This document shows, in pieces, positions 26,608 through 34,213 of a stretch of DNA of 64,000 nt. The notes under the pieces were generated by a model, which ran no database searches, was not told where the DNA came from, and saw only the letters and a list, made by a program, of their open reading frames with translations. The position numbers and the translations under genes are program-made. The number at the start of each line of letters is the position of its first letter. Position 1 is the stretch's first letter. This DNA is from Sphingobacteriaceae bacterium (GTDB taxonomy: Bacteria > Bacteroidota > Bacteroidia > Sphingobacteriales > Sphingobacteriaceae). The stretch covers positions 1 to 64,000 of the forward strand of contig CAHJWG010000010.1 of assembly GCA_903642215.1 (NCBI GenBank), in the 5' to 3' direction.

Positions 26608-28383
26608 TTAGCCAGCCTTCGCAATTCCGGTCGAGTTAAACTGTAAATCATACAAGCGTTTGTAAAAACCATTCAGTTTTAACAGTTCTTGGTGAGAACC
26701 CATTTCTTTGATTTCACCGTGATCTAAAACGATAATTTTATCCGCATTTTGGATGGTTGATAAACGATGTGCAATTACAATTGATGTCCGGCCTTTCATC
26801 AGTTTAAAAATCGCTTCCTGTATTAGTTCTTCCGTTTCTGTATCGATGGAAGCTGTGGCTTCATCCAAAACCAAAATCTTCGGATCGTAAACCAATGCTC
26901 GGATAAAAGAAATCAACTGCGCTTGTCCGGCTGAAAGTGTCGAACCGCGTTCCATCACTTCATAATCATAACCGCCGGGCAAACGCATGATAAACTCGTG
27001 CGCACCAACTTCTTTTGCGGCGGCAATAATTTTTTCCCGGCTGATTTCCGGATTATTTAAGCTGATGTTATTGGCAATCGTATCCGAAAATAAAAACACA
27101 TCCTGAATAACGGTTGCAATTTGCGAGCGTAGAAATCCCAGTTCGTAATCCTGAATGTTTATACCATCAACCTTAACCGTGCCTTTGCTGATCTCATAAA
27201 AACGGTTTAAAATGTTAATGGTGGAGGATTTGCCCGCGCCGGTTGCGCCAACTAAAGCCAAAGTTTCGCCGGGCTTGATGTGGAACGATACATCTTTTAG
27301 CACATAATTTTCATCATTATAGGCAAACCAAATGTTATCAAAATCGATACTTCCCTGAATGGTTTTTGGGGCTATTTTTCCGTTGTTAACTGTTTTTTCA
27401 TCGGTATCCAAAACTTTGAAAATACGATCCGCACCAACCATTCCCATTTGCAGCGTGTTGAATTTATCGGCCAGTTCCCGGATCGGCCTGAAAACCATGT
27501 TGATGTACAGAATAAAAGCCGTAATCGTTCCGGGGGAAACGTGCAGCGGATCAGCCAGGATCCGCGTAGAACCGTACCAAACCAGCAAGCCCAAAGACAT
27601 AGCCGAAATGATTTCTACCATCGGATAAAAAATGGAATAATACCAGTTGGATTGGATATTTGCGTCGCGATATTTGGTGTTTACCGCTACAAATTTCCGC
27701 ATTTCCTGATCTTCCCGCGCAAAATAATGGATCACGCTCATCCCCGAAATATGTTCCTGCAAAAAAGTATTCAGGTGAGAAACCTGCGTGCGCACTTCCT
27801 GAAATGAAGATTTAATCGCTTCCTTAAACCAATAGGTGGCCAGCATCAGCACAGGCATCGGGATTAAAGTAATCAGCGTTAGCCGCCAATCGGTATAAAG
27901 CATAATACCGATGAGCGCAACCAATTGCAGCATATCGCCGATGATGGAAATCAATCCTTCCGAAAAAATATCAGCAATCGTTTCCAGATCAGAAACCGAA
28001 CGCGTAATTAAAACACCGATCGGCGTATGGTCAAAATATTTTAACCGGAGTTGCGTAAGGTGATTAAAAACGTTTGTCCGAAGATCAAGAATGACCGATT
28101 GGCCGAGTGCGTTGGTTAAAAATGTTTGAAAATATTGCACAAACGATTGCAGGACAAGCAGTGCCAGCGTGAGCAAAGTCATTTTGAGCAAACCGTTAAA
28201 ATCTGCATTCAGAATGTATTTATCAACCGTTACCTGAATTAAATATGGGCGAATTGGCGAAAGTGCAGCCATCAAAACCGTTAAAAAAGCAGCCCATAAA
28301 AACTGTTTGCGATAAGGCCGCACATATTGCAGCACCCTGCCTAATAATTTTGTATCGAACGCTTTCCCGGTTACTGCCGCCAT
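26608..28383 (-). CDS. ABC exporter, fused permease and ATPase (MsbA-like)
   Basis: A 591-aa half-transporter. Six membrane segments lie in residues ~20-310, followed by an ATPase domain with Walker A GATGAGKSS, signature LSAGQAQLISF, and Walker B ILVLDEATASID. It functions as a dimer in the inner membrane. Family members export lipids, peptides or drugs; the sequence does not decide which. It lies 63 bases downstream of truA. Confidence 0.9.
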   Translation of the reverse strand: MAAVTGKAFDTKLLGRVLQYVRPYRKQFLWAAFLTVLMAALSPIRPYLIQVTVDKYILNADFNGLLKMTLLTLALLVLQSFVQYFQTFLTNALGQSVILDLRTNVFNHLTQLRLKYFDHTPIGVLITRSVSDLETIADIFSEGLISIIGDMLQLVALIGIMLYTDWRLTLITLIPMPVLMLATYWFKEAIKSSFQEVRTQVSHLNTFLQEHISGMSVIHYFAREDQEMRKFVAVNTKYRDANIQSNWYYSIFYPMVEIISAMSLGLLVWYGSTRILADPLHVSPGTITAFILYINMVFRPIRELADKFNTLQMGMVGADRIFKVLDTDEKTVNNGKIAPKTIQGSIDFDNIWFAYNDENYVLKDVSFHIKPGETLALVGATGAGKSSTINILNRFYEISKGTVKVDGINIQDYELGFLRSQIATVIQDVFLFSDTIANNISLNNPEISREKIIAAAKEVGAHEFIMRLPGGYDYEVMERGSTLSAGQAQLISFIRALVYDPKILVLDEATASIDTETEELIQEAIFKLMKGRTSIVIAHRLSTIQNADKIIVLDHGEIKEMGSHQELLKLNGFYKRLYDLQFNSTGIAKAG

Positions 28384-28390
28384 TTTTTAT

Positions 28391-28422
28391 TAGTATTTAG
28401 TATCATGTATTCAGTAGCAAGT
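28391..28422. repeat. AGTATTTAGTAGCAAG-type repeat
   Basis: Words such as TAGTATTTAGTATC and TTCAGTAGCAAGT match those of the nrdB-nrdA spacer repeat (18041-18180). Confidence 0.5.
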
Positions 28423-28446
28423 CAAAATTAAACTTTGCTTTTGTTT

Positions 28447-29283
28447 TTAAGTTGAAGGAATATAAGGATAAATTACTTGTGTTAAGTACAATCCGCAAGC
28501 CGGAACAGACATGCCAGCCATACTTCTGTTTTTACTTTCGATGATTTGGCGTACAGTTTCCGGTTCGATTTCTTTTTTCCCAACGGAGATTAAAGTACCG
28601 ACGATGGCGCGCACCATATTCCGCAAAAAACGATCGGCAGCAATGTAAAATATCAAACTTCCACCTGCTTCCTGTCGCCACAATGCTTCTTTTATCGTAC
28701 AAAAATTAGTCTTTACCTGCGTATTACTTTTGCTGAAACAACTGAAATCCCGGTATTCTTTGAGGATGTTTGCAGCCTGATTCATCAGTTCCACATCCGG
28801 AAAATCCCGCAGTTGCCAGCTGTAATTCTGCTTAAACGGATCTTTATCAAAATGAATATGATACTCGTACGCCCGCAAAGTTGCATCAAAGCGGGCATGT
28901 GCATCCGCAGCAACCGACAATACTGTTTTTACCGCTATATTTTTAGGAAGGATAGCATTGAGGGAGGCTTTTAGCTGATGGTTGATGGTTGATGGTTCAT
29001 TGTTCGTGGTTGATAGTTGATAGCTCGTCGCCTGCACATTTCTCGCTCCTCGCACCTTAAACCCCACTCCTTCCTTCACATCAAAATGCACAAACAATTG
29101 CCGCGCATGTACACCGGTATCCGTACGGCCGCAGCCAATGGTTTCTACAGGTTGGCGCAGCAAAGTTTGCAAAGCTTTGTTAAAAACTTCCTGCACACTT
29201 ACCGCATTCTGCTGGATTTGCCAGCCGTGATAATTGGTGCCATCAAAAGCCAATTCTGCAAAAAATCTTTGTTTTCCCTCCAC
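28447..29283 (-). CDS. truA: tRNA pseudouridine(38-40) synthase TruA, with an internal insertion
   Basis: A 278-aa enzyme that isomerises uridines in the tRNA anticodon arm. The catalytic Asp is in GCGRTDTGVHARQ (residues ~52-64) and FDGTNYHGWQ is at the N-terminus. Between VKEGVGFK and LNAILPKNIAV, where relatives have only a short link, there is an extra stretch of about 22-25 residues (including ATSYQLSTTNNEPSTINHQ) encoded by repeat-like DNA (28972-29052). Two perfect motif copies also lie in the gene. The start is GTG, 5 bases after a TACCTTTG promoter element. Confidence 0.9.
   Translation of the reverse strand: MEGKQRFFAELAFDGTNYHGWQIQQNAVSVQEVFNKALQTLLRQPVETIGCGRTDTGVHARQLFVHFDVKEGVGFKVRGARNVQATSYQLSTTNNEPSTINHQLKASLNAILPKNIAVKTVLSVAADAHARFDATLRAYEYHIHFDKDPFKQNYSWQLRDFPDVELMNQAANILKEYRDFSCFSKSNTQVKTNFCTIKEALWRQEAGGSLIFYIAADRFLRNMVRAIVGTLISVGKKEIEPETVRQIIESKNRSMAGMSVPACGLYLTQVIYPYIPST
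28684..28696 (+). repeat. Dispersed motif copy in truA (TGCTTCTTTTATC)
   Basis: Perfect core followed by GTA and CAAAAATT; in the protein it encodes part of TIKEALW. Confidence 0.8.
28921..28933 (+). repeat. Dispersed motif copy in truA (TACTGTTTTTACC)
   Basis: Perfect GT-subtype core, encoding part of AVKTVLS; the second copy in this gene. Confidence 0.75.
28972..29052. repeat. Repeat-like insertion within truA
   Basis: Tandem near-repeats of GTTGATGGTTGATGGTT and GTTGATAGTTGATAGC type, followed by a CTCGCTCCTCGC word also seen in the 23.4-kb repeat. It looks like intergenic repeat DNA, yet is read in-frame through truA. Confidence 0.65.
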
Positions 29284-29288
29284 TTCCG

Positions 29289-29296
29289 CAAAGGTA
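29289..29296 (-). promoter_or_regulatory. truA -7 element (TACCTTTG)
   Basis: TAnnTTTG on the minus strand, 5 bases before the GTG start; another leaderless arrangement. Confidence 0.5.
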
Positions 29297-29344
29297 ACAA
29301 AACGAGTAAATCTACTTCCGCAGAAAATATTTTACAAACAATCT

Positions 29345-29352
29345 TATCTTTG
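29345..29352 (+). promoter_or_regulatory. -7 element (TATCTTTG) of the DUF4293 gene
   Basis: TAnnTTTG 25 bases before the ATG. A one-mismatch motif copy (TGCTTTTTTTACC, 29356-29368) occupies the predicted 5' leader. Confidence 0.6.
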
Positions 29353-29377
29353 CAATGCTTTTTTTACCTGCATAAAA

Positions 29378-29845
29378 ATGATACAACGAGTACAAAGTGT
29401 TTATTTGCTGGCCGCCAGCTTGGTTTTATTTGCGCTGTTTATTTTCCCGGTGGTAAATAATTTAATTTTAAACGGCCATGCAGACAGCGTAATGGTAACC
29501 GGCATTTACGAAGTAATTAACGGCATGCGTACCAAAACGTCATCGCTAATACTGCTGAGTATGGCTACTGTAGTTGCGGCCTTGCTGCCTTTAGCAGGTG
29601 TTTTTTTATATAAAAATCGGAAAAAACAGGTTGGCTACTGCTATATTGTTGTTGTTTTGCTGATTGGTTATAGCTTTTATTTAGCAGAAACGGTTAAAGA
29701 TATTGCCGGAACCAACAGCATTCGACCGGAAAATTACAGCATTGGCATTATCCTGCCATCACTGTCTATTGTGTTGATTTATTTTGCAATCAGAAGTATC
29801 AATAAAGATGAAAGATTAGTGAGGTCGGCTGATCGGTTGCGGTAA
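29378..29845 (+). CDS. DUF4293 family membrane protein
   Basis: A 155-aa protein with four hydrophobic segments, beginning MIQRVQSVYLLAASLVLFALFI, the pattern of the Bacteroidetes DUF4293 family. Function unknown. The frame is open back to 29234, but those codons overlap the truA promoter and are not membrane-like; ATG 29378 follows the promoter at 29345. It is divergent from truA. Confidence 0.8.
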   Translation: MIQRVQSVYLLAASLVLFALFIFPVVNNLILNGHADSVMVTGIYEVINGMRTKTSSLILLSMATVVAALLPLAGVFLYKNRKKQVGYCYIVVVLLIGYSFYLAETVKDIAGTNSIRPENYSIGIILPSLSIVLIYFAIRSINKDERLVRSADRLR

Positions 29846-29864
29846 GTTTTTTAAGAAAATTAAT

Positions 29865-30665
29865 TTACAAGCCCGAATAATAATCATAACCTTGCTCTGC
29901 CCAGTAATCCTTCGGGCGTTTGTTACTGAAGCTGATCGTTCCAATTCTTTTCAGATTTTTAATCCCATACTTTACCGGGATAATTAAACGCAGCGGCGCA
30001 CCATGTTCAATGGCGATCGGCTGATCGTTCATTTCGTAAGCCAGCAGCGTTTGCGGGTGCAAGGCACTTTCGCTTTCCAGGCCAACATAATATTCGCCGT
30101 TTGGGGTTTCCATACCGATATAATCCATTTTGGCATGTTCATTCAACTTAAAATGATCAATAAAATCCGAAAATTTTACGCCGGCCCAATGCTGGATCTG
30201 GTCCCAGCCTTCCACACATTTAAAACTAAAAATAAGCTCTGTTTTGGGCAGTGCTTTAATCTCATCCATGGTTATTTTTAAAACATCACCTTTACTTTTT
30301 ACGACGGATAAAGTCCAGTTTTCCGGCTTAAAACCCTCGTCATCCATCCCGATATCACTATTAACACGCACTTTTTTTGCCGCCATAGCTTTCGGATAAG
30401 TTTTAACGTGGTGGTTATTGCTATAGAATTTCCTGAAAAAAAGTTCGGTTTTATTTAAGGCACGGCGTAAGGGTTTACGTGCGCCGGCTGTGATTCCGGC
30501 GGTTTCCTCCGGCGAATTATACAGCCATTTCCATCCGCCGAAAGCTGCTCCGCCCAAAACAAAAAAAGTGGAAAAGGATATAAAATTGCGCCGCTTTATT
30601 TTTTGTTCAACTGCCACTTCTTCTTTGGCTTTTTTATTTTTATCTGTGTGATTTTCCATGTACAA
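29865..30665 (-). CDS. Molybdopterin-dependent oxidoreductase (MsrP/YedY-like)
   Basis: A 266-aa protein of the sulfite-oxidase fold. The N-terminus KRRNFISFSTFFVLGGAAFG is a twin-arginine-type signal, so it is exported folded. The molybdenum-ligand cysteine is likely that of FKCVEGWDQIQHW near residue 165. With the cytochrome b gene 8 bases downstream it forms an MsrPQ-like pair, which repairs methionine sulfoxide in periplasmic proteins using quinol electrons. The role is inferred from arrangement; other substrates are possible. Confidence 0.8.
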   Translation of the reverse strand: MYMENHTDKNKKAKEEVAVEQKIKRRNFISFSTFFVLGGAAFGGWKWLYNSPEETAGITAGARKPLRRALNKTELFFRKFYSNNHHVKTYPKAMAAKKVRVNSDIGMDDEGFKPENWTLSVVKSKGDVLKITMDEIKALPKTELIFSFKCVEGWDQIQHWAGVKFSDFIDHFKLNEHAKMDYIGMETPNGEYYVGLESESALHPQTLLAYEMNDQPIAIEHGAPLRLIIPVKYGIKNLKRIGTISFSNKRPKDYWAEQGYDYYSGL

Positions 30666-30673
30666 TTTAATTA

Positions 30674-31375
30674 TTAATTGTTTACGGTTGGATTGAGATC
30701 ATCTTTTACCATCTGATCAGGCTTTTCTTCAACCACCTCAAAACCGGAAACTACCGATCTGAAATTGTTCCATCCGGCTAAAACCACTTGCAGCACATGG
30801 ATGATAAAAAAGAAAACGTAACCAAGTGTGAGCGCAAAATGCAGTATCCGGGCAAAATTATAACCACCGCACATCCAGGTAATCCAGTAAAATTGTGTTG
30901 GTTTATAAATTGCCAGTCCGGTAATAACCGAGCCAAAACCCATCACAATAATCGCAGTGTAAGCAATGCGCTGTGCGGCGTTGTATTTATTTTGAGGCGG
31001 TGCCGTCCTGCGGATATGCAGGTCATGCAGTAGCACTTGCCAGGCTTCTTTAAAAGAATTTTTTTGAGGAACCAGTTCCCGCCAAGCACCGGAAATGATG
31101 GTATAAAAGAAGTATAAGATTCCGTTCAGCGTAAAAAACCACATAAACAAAAAGTGGAAAGCCATACCTTCTGCCAGCCTTGCCGGAATATTAAAAAACT
31201 TGTAAAAAGAATCCGGAAAAAAATGAAAAAAAGTATGGCCAAATAATGTAAAAGTATATGTATCGCTCGCCCAATAAATCAGCATTCCGCTCCAAATCAT
31301 AATCGTCAGGATCGGGAAGTTAACCCAATGTGTCCAACGTGTAATAACAGAATGCTTTTCTTTAATAATTTTCAT
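30674..31375 (-). CDS. Cytochrome b (b561/MsrQ-like) membrane subunit
   Basis: A 233-aa integral membrane protein with about four to five transmembrane helices and histidines placed for heme binding in RWTHWVNFP, AEGMAFHFLFMW and RILHFALTLGY with FFFIIHVLQV. It would pass electrons from the quinone pool to the molybdoenzyme encoded directly downstream. It is the first gene of that two-gene unit; the order is cytochrome then molybdoenzyme. Confidence 0.8.
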   Translation of the reverse strand: MKIIKEKHSVITRWTHWVNFPILTIMIWSGMLIYWASDTYTFTLFGHTFFHFFPDSFYKFFNIPARLAEGMAFHFLFMWFFTLNGILYFFYTIISGAWRELVPQKNSFKEAWQVLLHDLHIRRTAPPQNKYNAAQRIAYTAIIVMGFGSVITGLAIYKPTQFYWITWMCGGYNFARILHFALTLGYVFFFIIHVLQVVLAGWNNFRSVVSGFEVVEEKPDQMVKDDLNPTVNN

Positions 31376-31415
31376 ATTATTTGTACGAAATGATACGAGT
31401 GAGGTTTAAATCGGA

Positions 31416-31428
31416 TACTGTTTTTAGC
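31416..31428 (+). repeat. Dispersed motif, one-mismatch copy
   Basis: TACTGTTTTTAGC followed by AGG and ATAAAATT, intergenic between the cytochrome b and DUF1223 genes. Confidence 0.6.
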
Positions 31429-31458
31429 AGGATAAAATTAGTATCGATGCAATTAGTT

Positions 31459-32271
31459 TTATTTAGATGGTGCCAAAACTGTTTCAACCGCCGGATTTAA
31501 TCCAACTTTGGCAGCAGCCAATATTGCACCATTGTTGCTGCTTTGCGCGAAAGCGATAATCTCCAGGTTTTGACGATCCAAGTTTGCAGGAATATTTAAG
31601 CTGATATTTCCGCTGCTTTTGCCATCCAAAGAAACAGTTTGCAGGTTGCGTACAATTTGAACATGAGATAAATTACGACCGCCATTTTCTCCGGCTTTTA
31701 CATCAACTCTTGCTGATTTTTGAACCAAAGCTACTAAAAGTGAAGTTTTACTTTGCTGATCCTCAATATTATATTTAAAGCTAACTTGCTCTTTGCTGAT
31801 TTTTACATCATTCAAAGTTAAAGTTACCGATGAAGATTTTTGCAGGTTACTTTTGATCGCGTTCCGCAACGTTCCTTCTTCGGAACCGATAAATTCTTTC
31901 CTTCCGTTTACCACAATTTGAGGCGTGTAAATAGATTGCAGGTTAAGCCATTCGGCATATTGGTTTTGCCTTTTTGAATATGATGGATCACTAAAAACAT
32001 CTTTCCAGCCCAAACGATTCCAGTAATCAACATGAAAAGCCAAAATATAAACGGGCAAATTATTGCTTTCCTTCTGGATTTTTTCTACCAATTCATCTGC
32101 CGGCGGGCAACTGGAACAACCTTCGGAAGTAAACAACTCGACTACCGCAAAACCTTTGGCTGGCATACTGTTTTTATCGGTGTTTTTTTGGTGATCGTTA
32201 GAAATTATCCAGGAAATTAAACCAGCAGTTGCCAGGCATCCCGCAAGGATAAAAATTTTTATAGCTTTCAT
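31459..32271 (-). CDS. DUF1223 (thioredoxin-like) family protein, secreted
   Basis: A 270-aa protein. An N-terminal hydrophobic segment (IFILAGCLATAGLISWII) is a signal peptide or anchor. The thioredoxin-like core begins VVELFTSEGCSSCPPADELV with a CxxC motif (residues ~52-55) and continues LAFHVDYWNRLGW, the DUF1223 pattern. A periplasmic thiol-redox role is likely but unproven. A perfect motif copy (32166) is translated between the signal peptide and the domain. It diverges from an ECF sigma gene. Confidence 0.82.
   Translation of the reverse strand: MKAIKIFILAGCLATAGLISWIISNDHQKNTDKNSMPAKGFAVVELFTSEGCSSCPPADELVEKIQKESNNLPVYILAFHVDYWNRLGWKDVFSDPSYSKRQNQYAEWLNLQSIYTPQIVVNGRKEFIGSEEGTLRNAIKSNLQKSSSVTLTLNDVKISKEQVSFKYNIEDQQSKTSLLVALVQKSARVDVKAGENGGRNLSHVQIVRNLQTVSLDGKSSGNISLNIPANLDRQNLEIIAFAQSSNNGAILAAAKVGLNPAVETVLAPSK
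32166..32178 (+). repeat. Dispersed motif copy in the DUF1223 gene (TACTGTTTTTATC)
   Basis: Perfect GT-subtype core in the linker following the signal peptide (DKNSMPAKG). Confidence 0.75.
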
Positions 32272-32379
32272 TTTATGTTGATTTTTAAGGCTTTGTCGGT
32301 TACCAAATCAAAACCTTACAGTAAATTTAAAAAAAATTGTAAGGAACAAGAAAGCTAAACGACTAATCCGATACAATCT

Positions 32380-32982
32380 ATGCAAGCCGATAAAACTTTG
32401 ACCATTAAAACACAGGAAGTTGTTCTGCCCAATCCGCAGCAATGGGTTTTGCTATACGCGGATTATTTGTTTGGTTTTGCGGTAACACGTTTAAATGATG
32501 AAAACCTGGCGAAGGATTTGGTGCAGGAAACTTTTTTAGCTGCGCTGGAAAAGATTGATCTGTTTAAAGGCGAAAGCTCTGAAAAAACGTGGTTAACGGC
32601 TATTTTGAAAAATAAGGTGATTGATGTTTATCGCAAAAATGCTTCAGCTTTTACTAAAAATATACTTGTAAAAGAAGCATTGCAAGATCAGGCGGACTTT
32701 TTTGAAACCTCAGACGGACATTGGAACCCGGTACATTGGCCAAAAGAATTTGGAGTTGAAAACCAGGAACCGTTGTTAAACAAAGAGTTTAATCAGATTT
32801 TACAAAAATGTATGCAGAAACTTCCGGCACTTTGGTCGGTAGTTTTTACCATGAAACACATGGATGATGAGCCGACAGATTTAATTTGTAGTACGCTTAA
32901 AGTTTCGCCTGCAAACTTTTGGGTAATTATTCATCGGACTAAACTCAATCTGCGGGCTTGTTTGCAAAAAAACTGGATTTAA
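32380..32982 (+). CDS. ECF RNA polymerase sigma factor (TIGR02943-like)
   Basis: A 200-aa sigma-70 group IV factor. Region 2 is YLFGFAVTRLNDENLAKDLVQETFLAALEKID and region 4 the C-terminal helix-turn-helix around STLKVSPANFWVIIHRTKLNLR. The long insert between the regions is that of the TIGR02943 subgroup. The zinc anti-sigma gene follows 9 bases later. A one-mismatch motif copy (32667-32679) lies between the two regions and encodes LVKEAL. Confidence 0.85.
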   Translation: MQADKTLTIKTQEVVLPNPQQWVLLYADYLFGFAVTRLNDENLAKDLVQETFLAALEKIDLFKGESSEKTWLTAILKNKVIDVYRKNASAFTKNILVKEALQDQADFFETSDGHWNPVHWPKEFGVENQEPLLNKEFNQILQKCMQKLPALWSVVFTMKHMDDEPTDLICSTLKVSPANFWVIIHRTKLNLRACLQKNWI

Positions 32983-32991
32983 AAGAGATTC

Positions 32992-33282
32992 ATGATGGAT
33001 GAGTTAGACAAAGCCGAAATTAGAAAGATAGCTTATAACTGCAAAAAAGCAACCTTTTTGATCGAGAAAAAACAGATAGATAAAATAACGATCCGGGAAG
33101 AACTGGAATTAAAAATCCATTTGGCTGGCTGTTCTGTCTGCAGGATTTTCCAGCAGCAAAGTATCATCATTAATCAAATGGTTAAGAGTTGGATAAATTC
33201 ATCTCCGCAGGAAAAAAAACTGGATGAAAATTACAAGAACCAGCTTCAAAACATCATACAAAACCGAATCAAAAAAAATTAA
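32992..33282 (+). CDS. Zinc-type anti-sigma factor (zf-HC2-like)
   Basis: A 96-aa protein with the HxxxCxxC zinc motif HLAGCSVC (residues ~57-64) and an upstream CKKATFLIEKK helix, typical of small cytoplasmic anti-sigma factors that release their sigma upon thiol oxidation. Paired with the sigma gene. Start could be either of the two consecutive ATGs (32992 or 32995). Confidence 0.8.
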   Translation: MMDELDKAEIRKIAYNCKKATFLIEKKQIDKITIREELELKIHLAGCSVCRIFQQQSIIINQMVKSWINSSPQEKKLDENYKNQLQNIIQNRIKKN

Positions 33283-33331
33283 TTTTATTTGTAAGGTTGA
33301 TGAATGTTTGGCGACTAAGCATAAAACACGA

Positions 33332-33403
33332 TGCTTCTTTTATCAACTAAAAATCATCATTTGTACGAAGTTTAACACTAATTTTTATACGATAAAAGAA
33401 GTA
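33332..33403. repeat. Inverted pair of dispersed motifs
   Basis: Perfect copies TGCTTCTTTTATC (33332-33344) and, inverted, GATAAAAGAAGTA (33391-33403) are separated by 46 bases. They can pair into a 14-bp stem with one G-T pair between the anti-sigma and peroxiredoxin genes. Confidence 0.75.
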
Positions 33404-33446
33404 TTATCAACTCAATAACAGATTATTTCAAATCAAAAATCAATAC

Positions 33447-34025
33447 ATGAAAAACGTTTTACTGTTTACTATCGCAATTTTATTTTCTTTGAATTCCATC
33501 GCGCAAAGCGGATTAAAAATCGGCGAAACTGCACCGCAATTTTCTGCAATTGATAACTCCGGCAACAAATTAGATTTAAAAACTTTGCTGAAAAAGCATA
33601 AAGATGTAGTGCTGTTTTTTTACCGCGGACAATGGTGTCCGTATTGTAATAAACACTTAAAAGAAATGCAGGATTCGCTGCAAACGCTCACATCCAAAGG
33701 TGCTTATGTTATTGGTGTAACGCCGGAAACAAGCGAAAATATCAACAAAACCATCGAAAAAACACATGCTTCGTTTTCTATGGTGCAAGATAACGGCTAT
33801 AAAATTATGAAAGCGTACGACGTTAATTTTGTAATGGATGATGCAACTTTTGGAAAATATAAAGCACACGGCATTGATCTGGAACAAAATAATGGTAACA
33901 CAGATCATATTTTGCCAGTCCCCGCAACTTATGTGATCAACAAAAGCGGTAAAATAACATTTGTTCAGTTTGATAAAGATTATCGGAAACGAGCATCGAT
34001 TGCTTCAATTGCAAACGCTTTGTAA
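33447..34025 (+). CDS. Secreted peroxiredoxin (AhpC/TSA family)
   Basis: A 192-aa protein with a cleavable signal peptide (MKNVLLFTIAILFSLNSIAQ). The thioredoxin-fold core has FYRGQWCPYCNKHL, where the first Cys is the peroxidatic residue, preceded by KIGETAPQFSAIDNSG. It would reduce peroxides in the periplasm. It follows the redox-type sigma/anti-sigma pair, a possible regulator. Confidence 0.85.
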   Translation: MKNVLLFTIAILFSLNSIAQSGLKIGETAPQFSAIDNSGNKLDLKTLLKKHKDVVLFFYRGQWCPYCNKHLKEMQDSLQTLTSKGAYVIGVTPETSENINKTIEKTHASFSMVQDNGYKIMKAYDVNFVMDDATFGKYKAHGIDLEQNNGNTDHILPVPATYVINKSGKITFVQFDKDYRKRASIASIANAL

Positions 34026-34072
34026 TAAGTTGATTAGATAACAATTGCTGCGTTTCATTCTTAAAAACGGGT

Positions 34073-34085
34073 GATAAAAACAGCA
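34073..34085 (-). repeat. Dispersed motif copy (GT subtype)
   Basis: GATAAAAACAGCA on the plus strand, perfect, intergenic. Confidence 0.75.
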
Positions 34086-34142
34086 TACGGCTTAATTGAT
34101 TTTTACATACTTTATCACTTCAAACTCATAATCATAAGTTCA

Positions 34143-34173
34143 TTTGAAATAACTAAAATTTAACGTACTTTTG
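34143..34173 (+). promoter_or_regulatory. Promoter of the DEAD-box helicase gene
   Basis: TTTG (34143-34146), 19-base spacer, TACTTTTG (34166-34173): both halves of the Bacteroidetes promoter at consensus spacing, 40 bases before the ATG. Confidence 0.75.
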
Positions 34174-34213
34174 CGGCAGATTTAGCAATGTAGCTAAATT
34201 CGTTATTTACATC

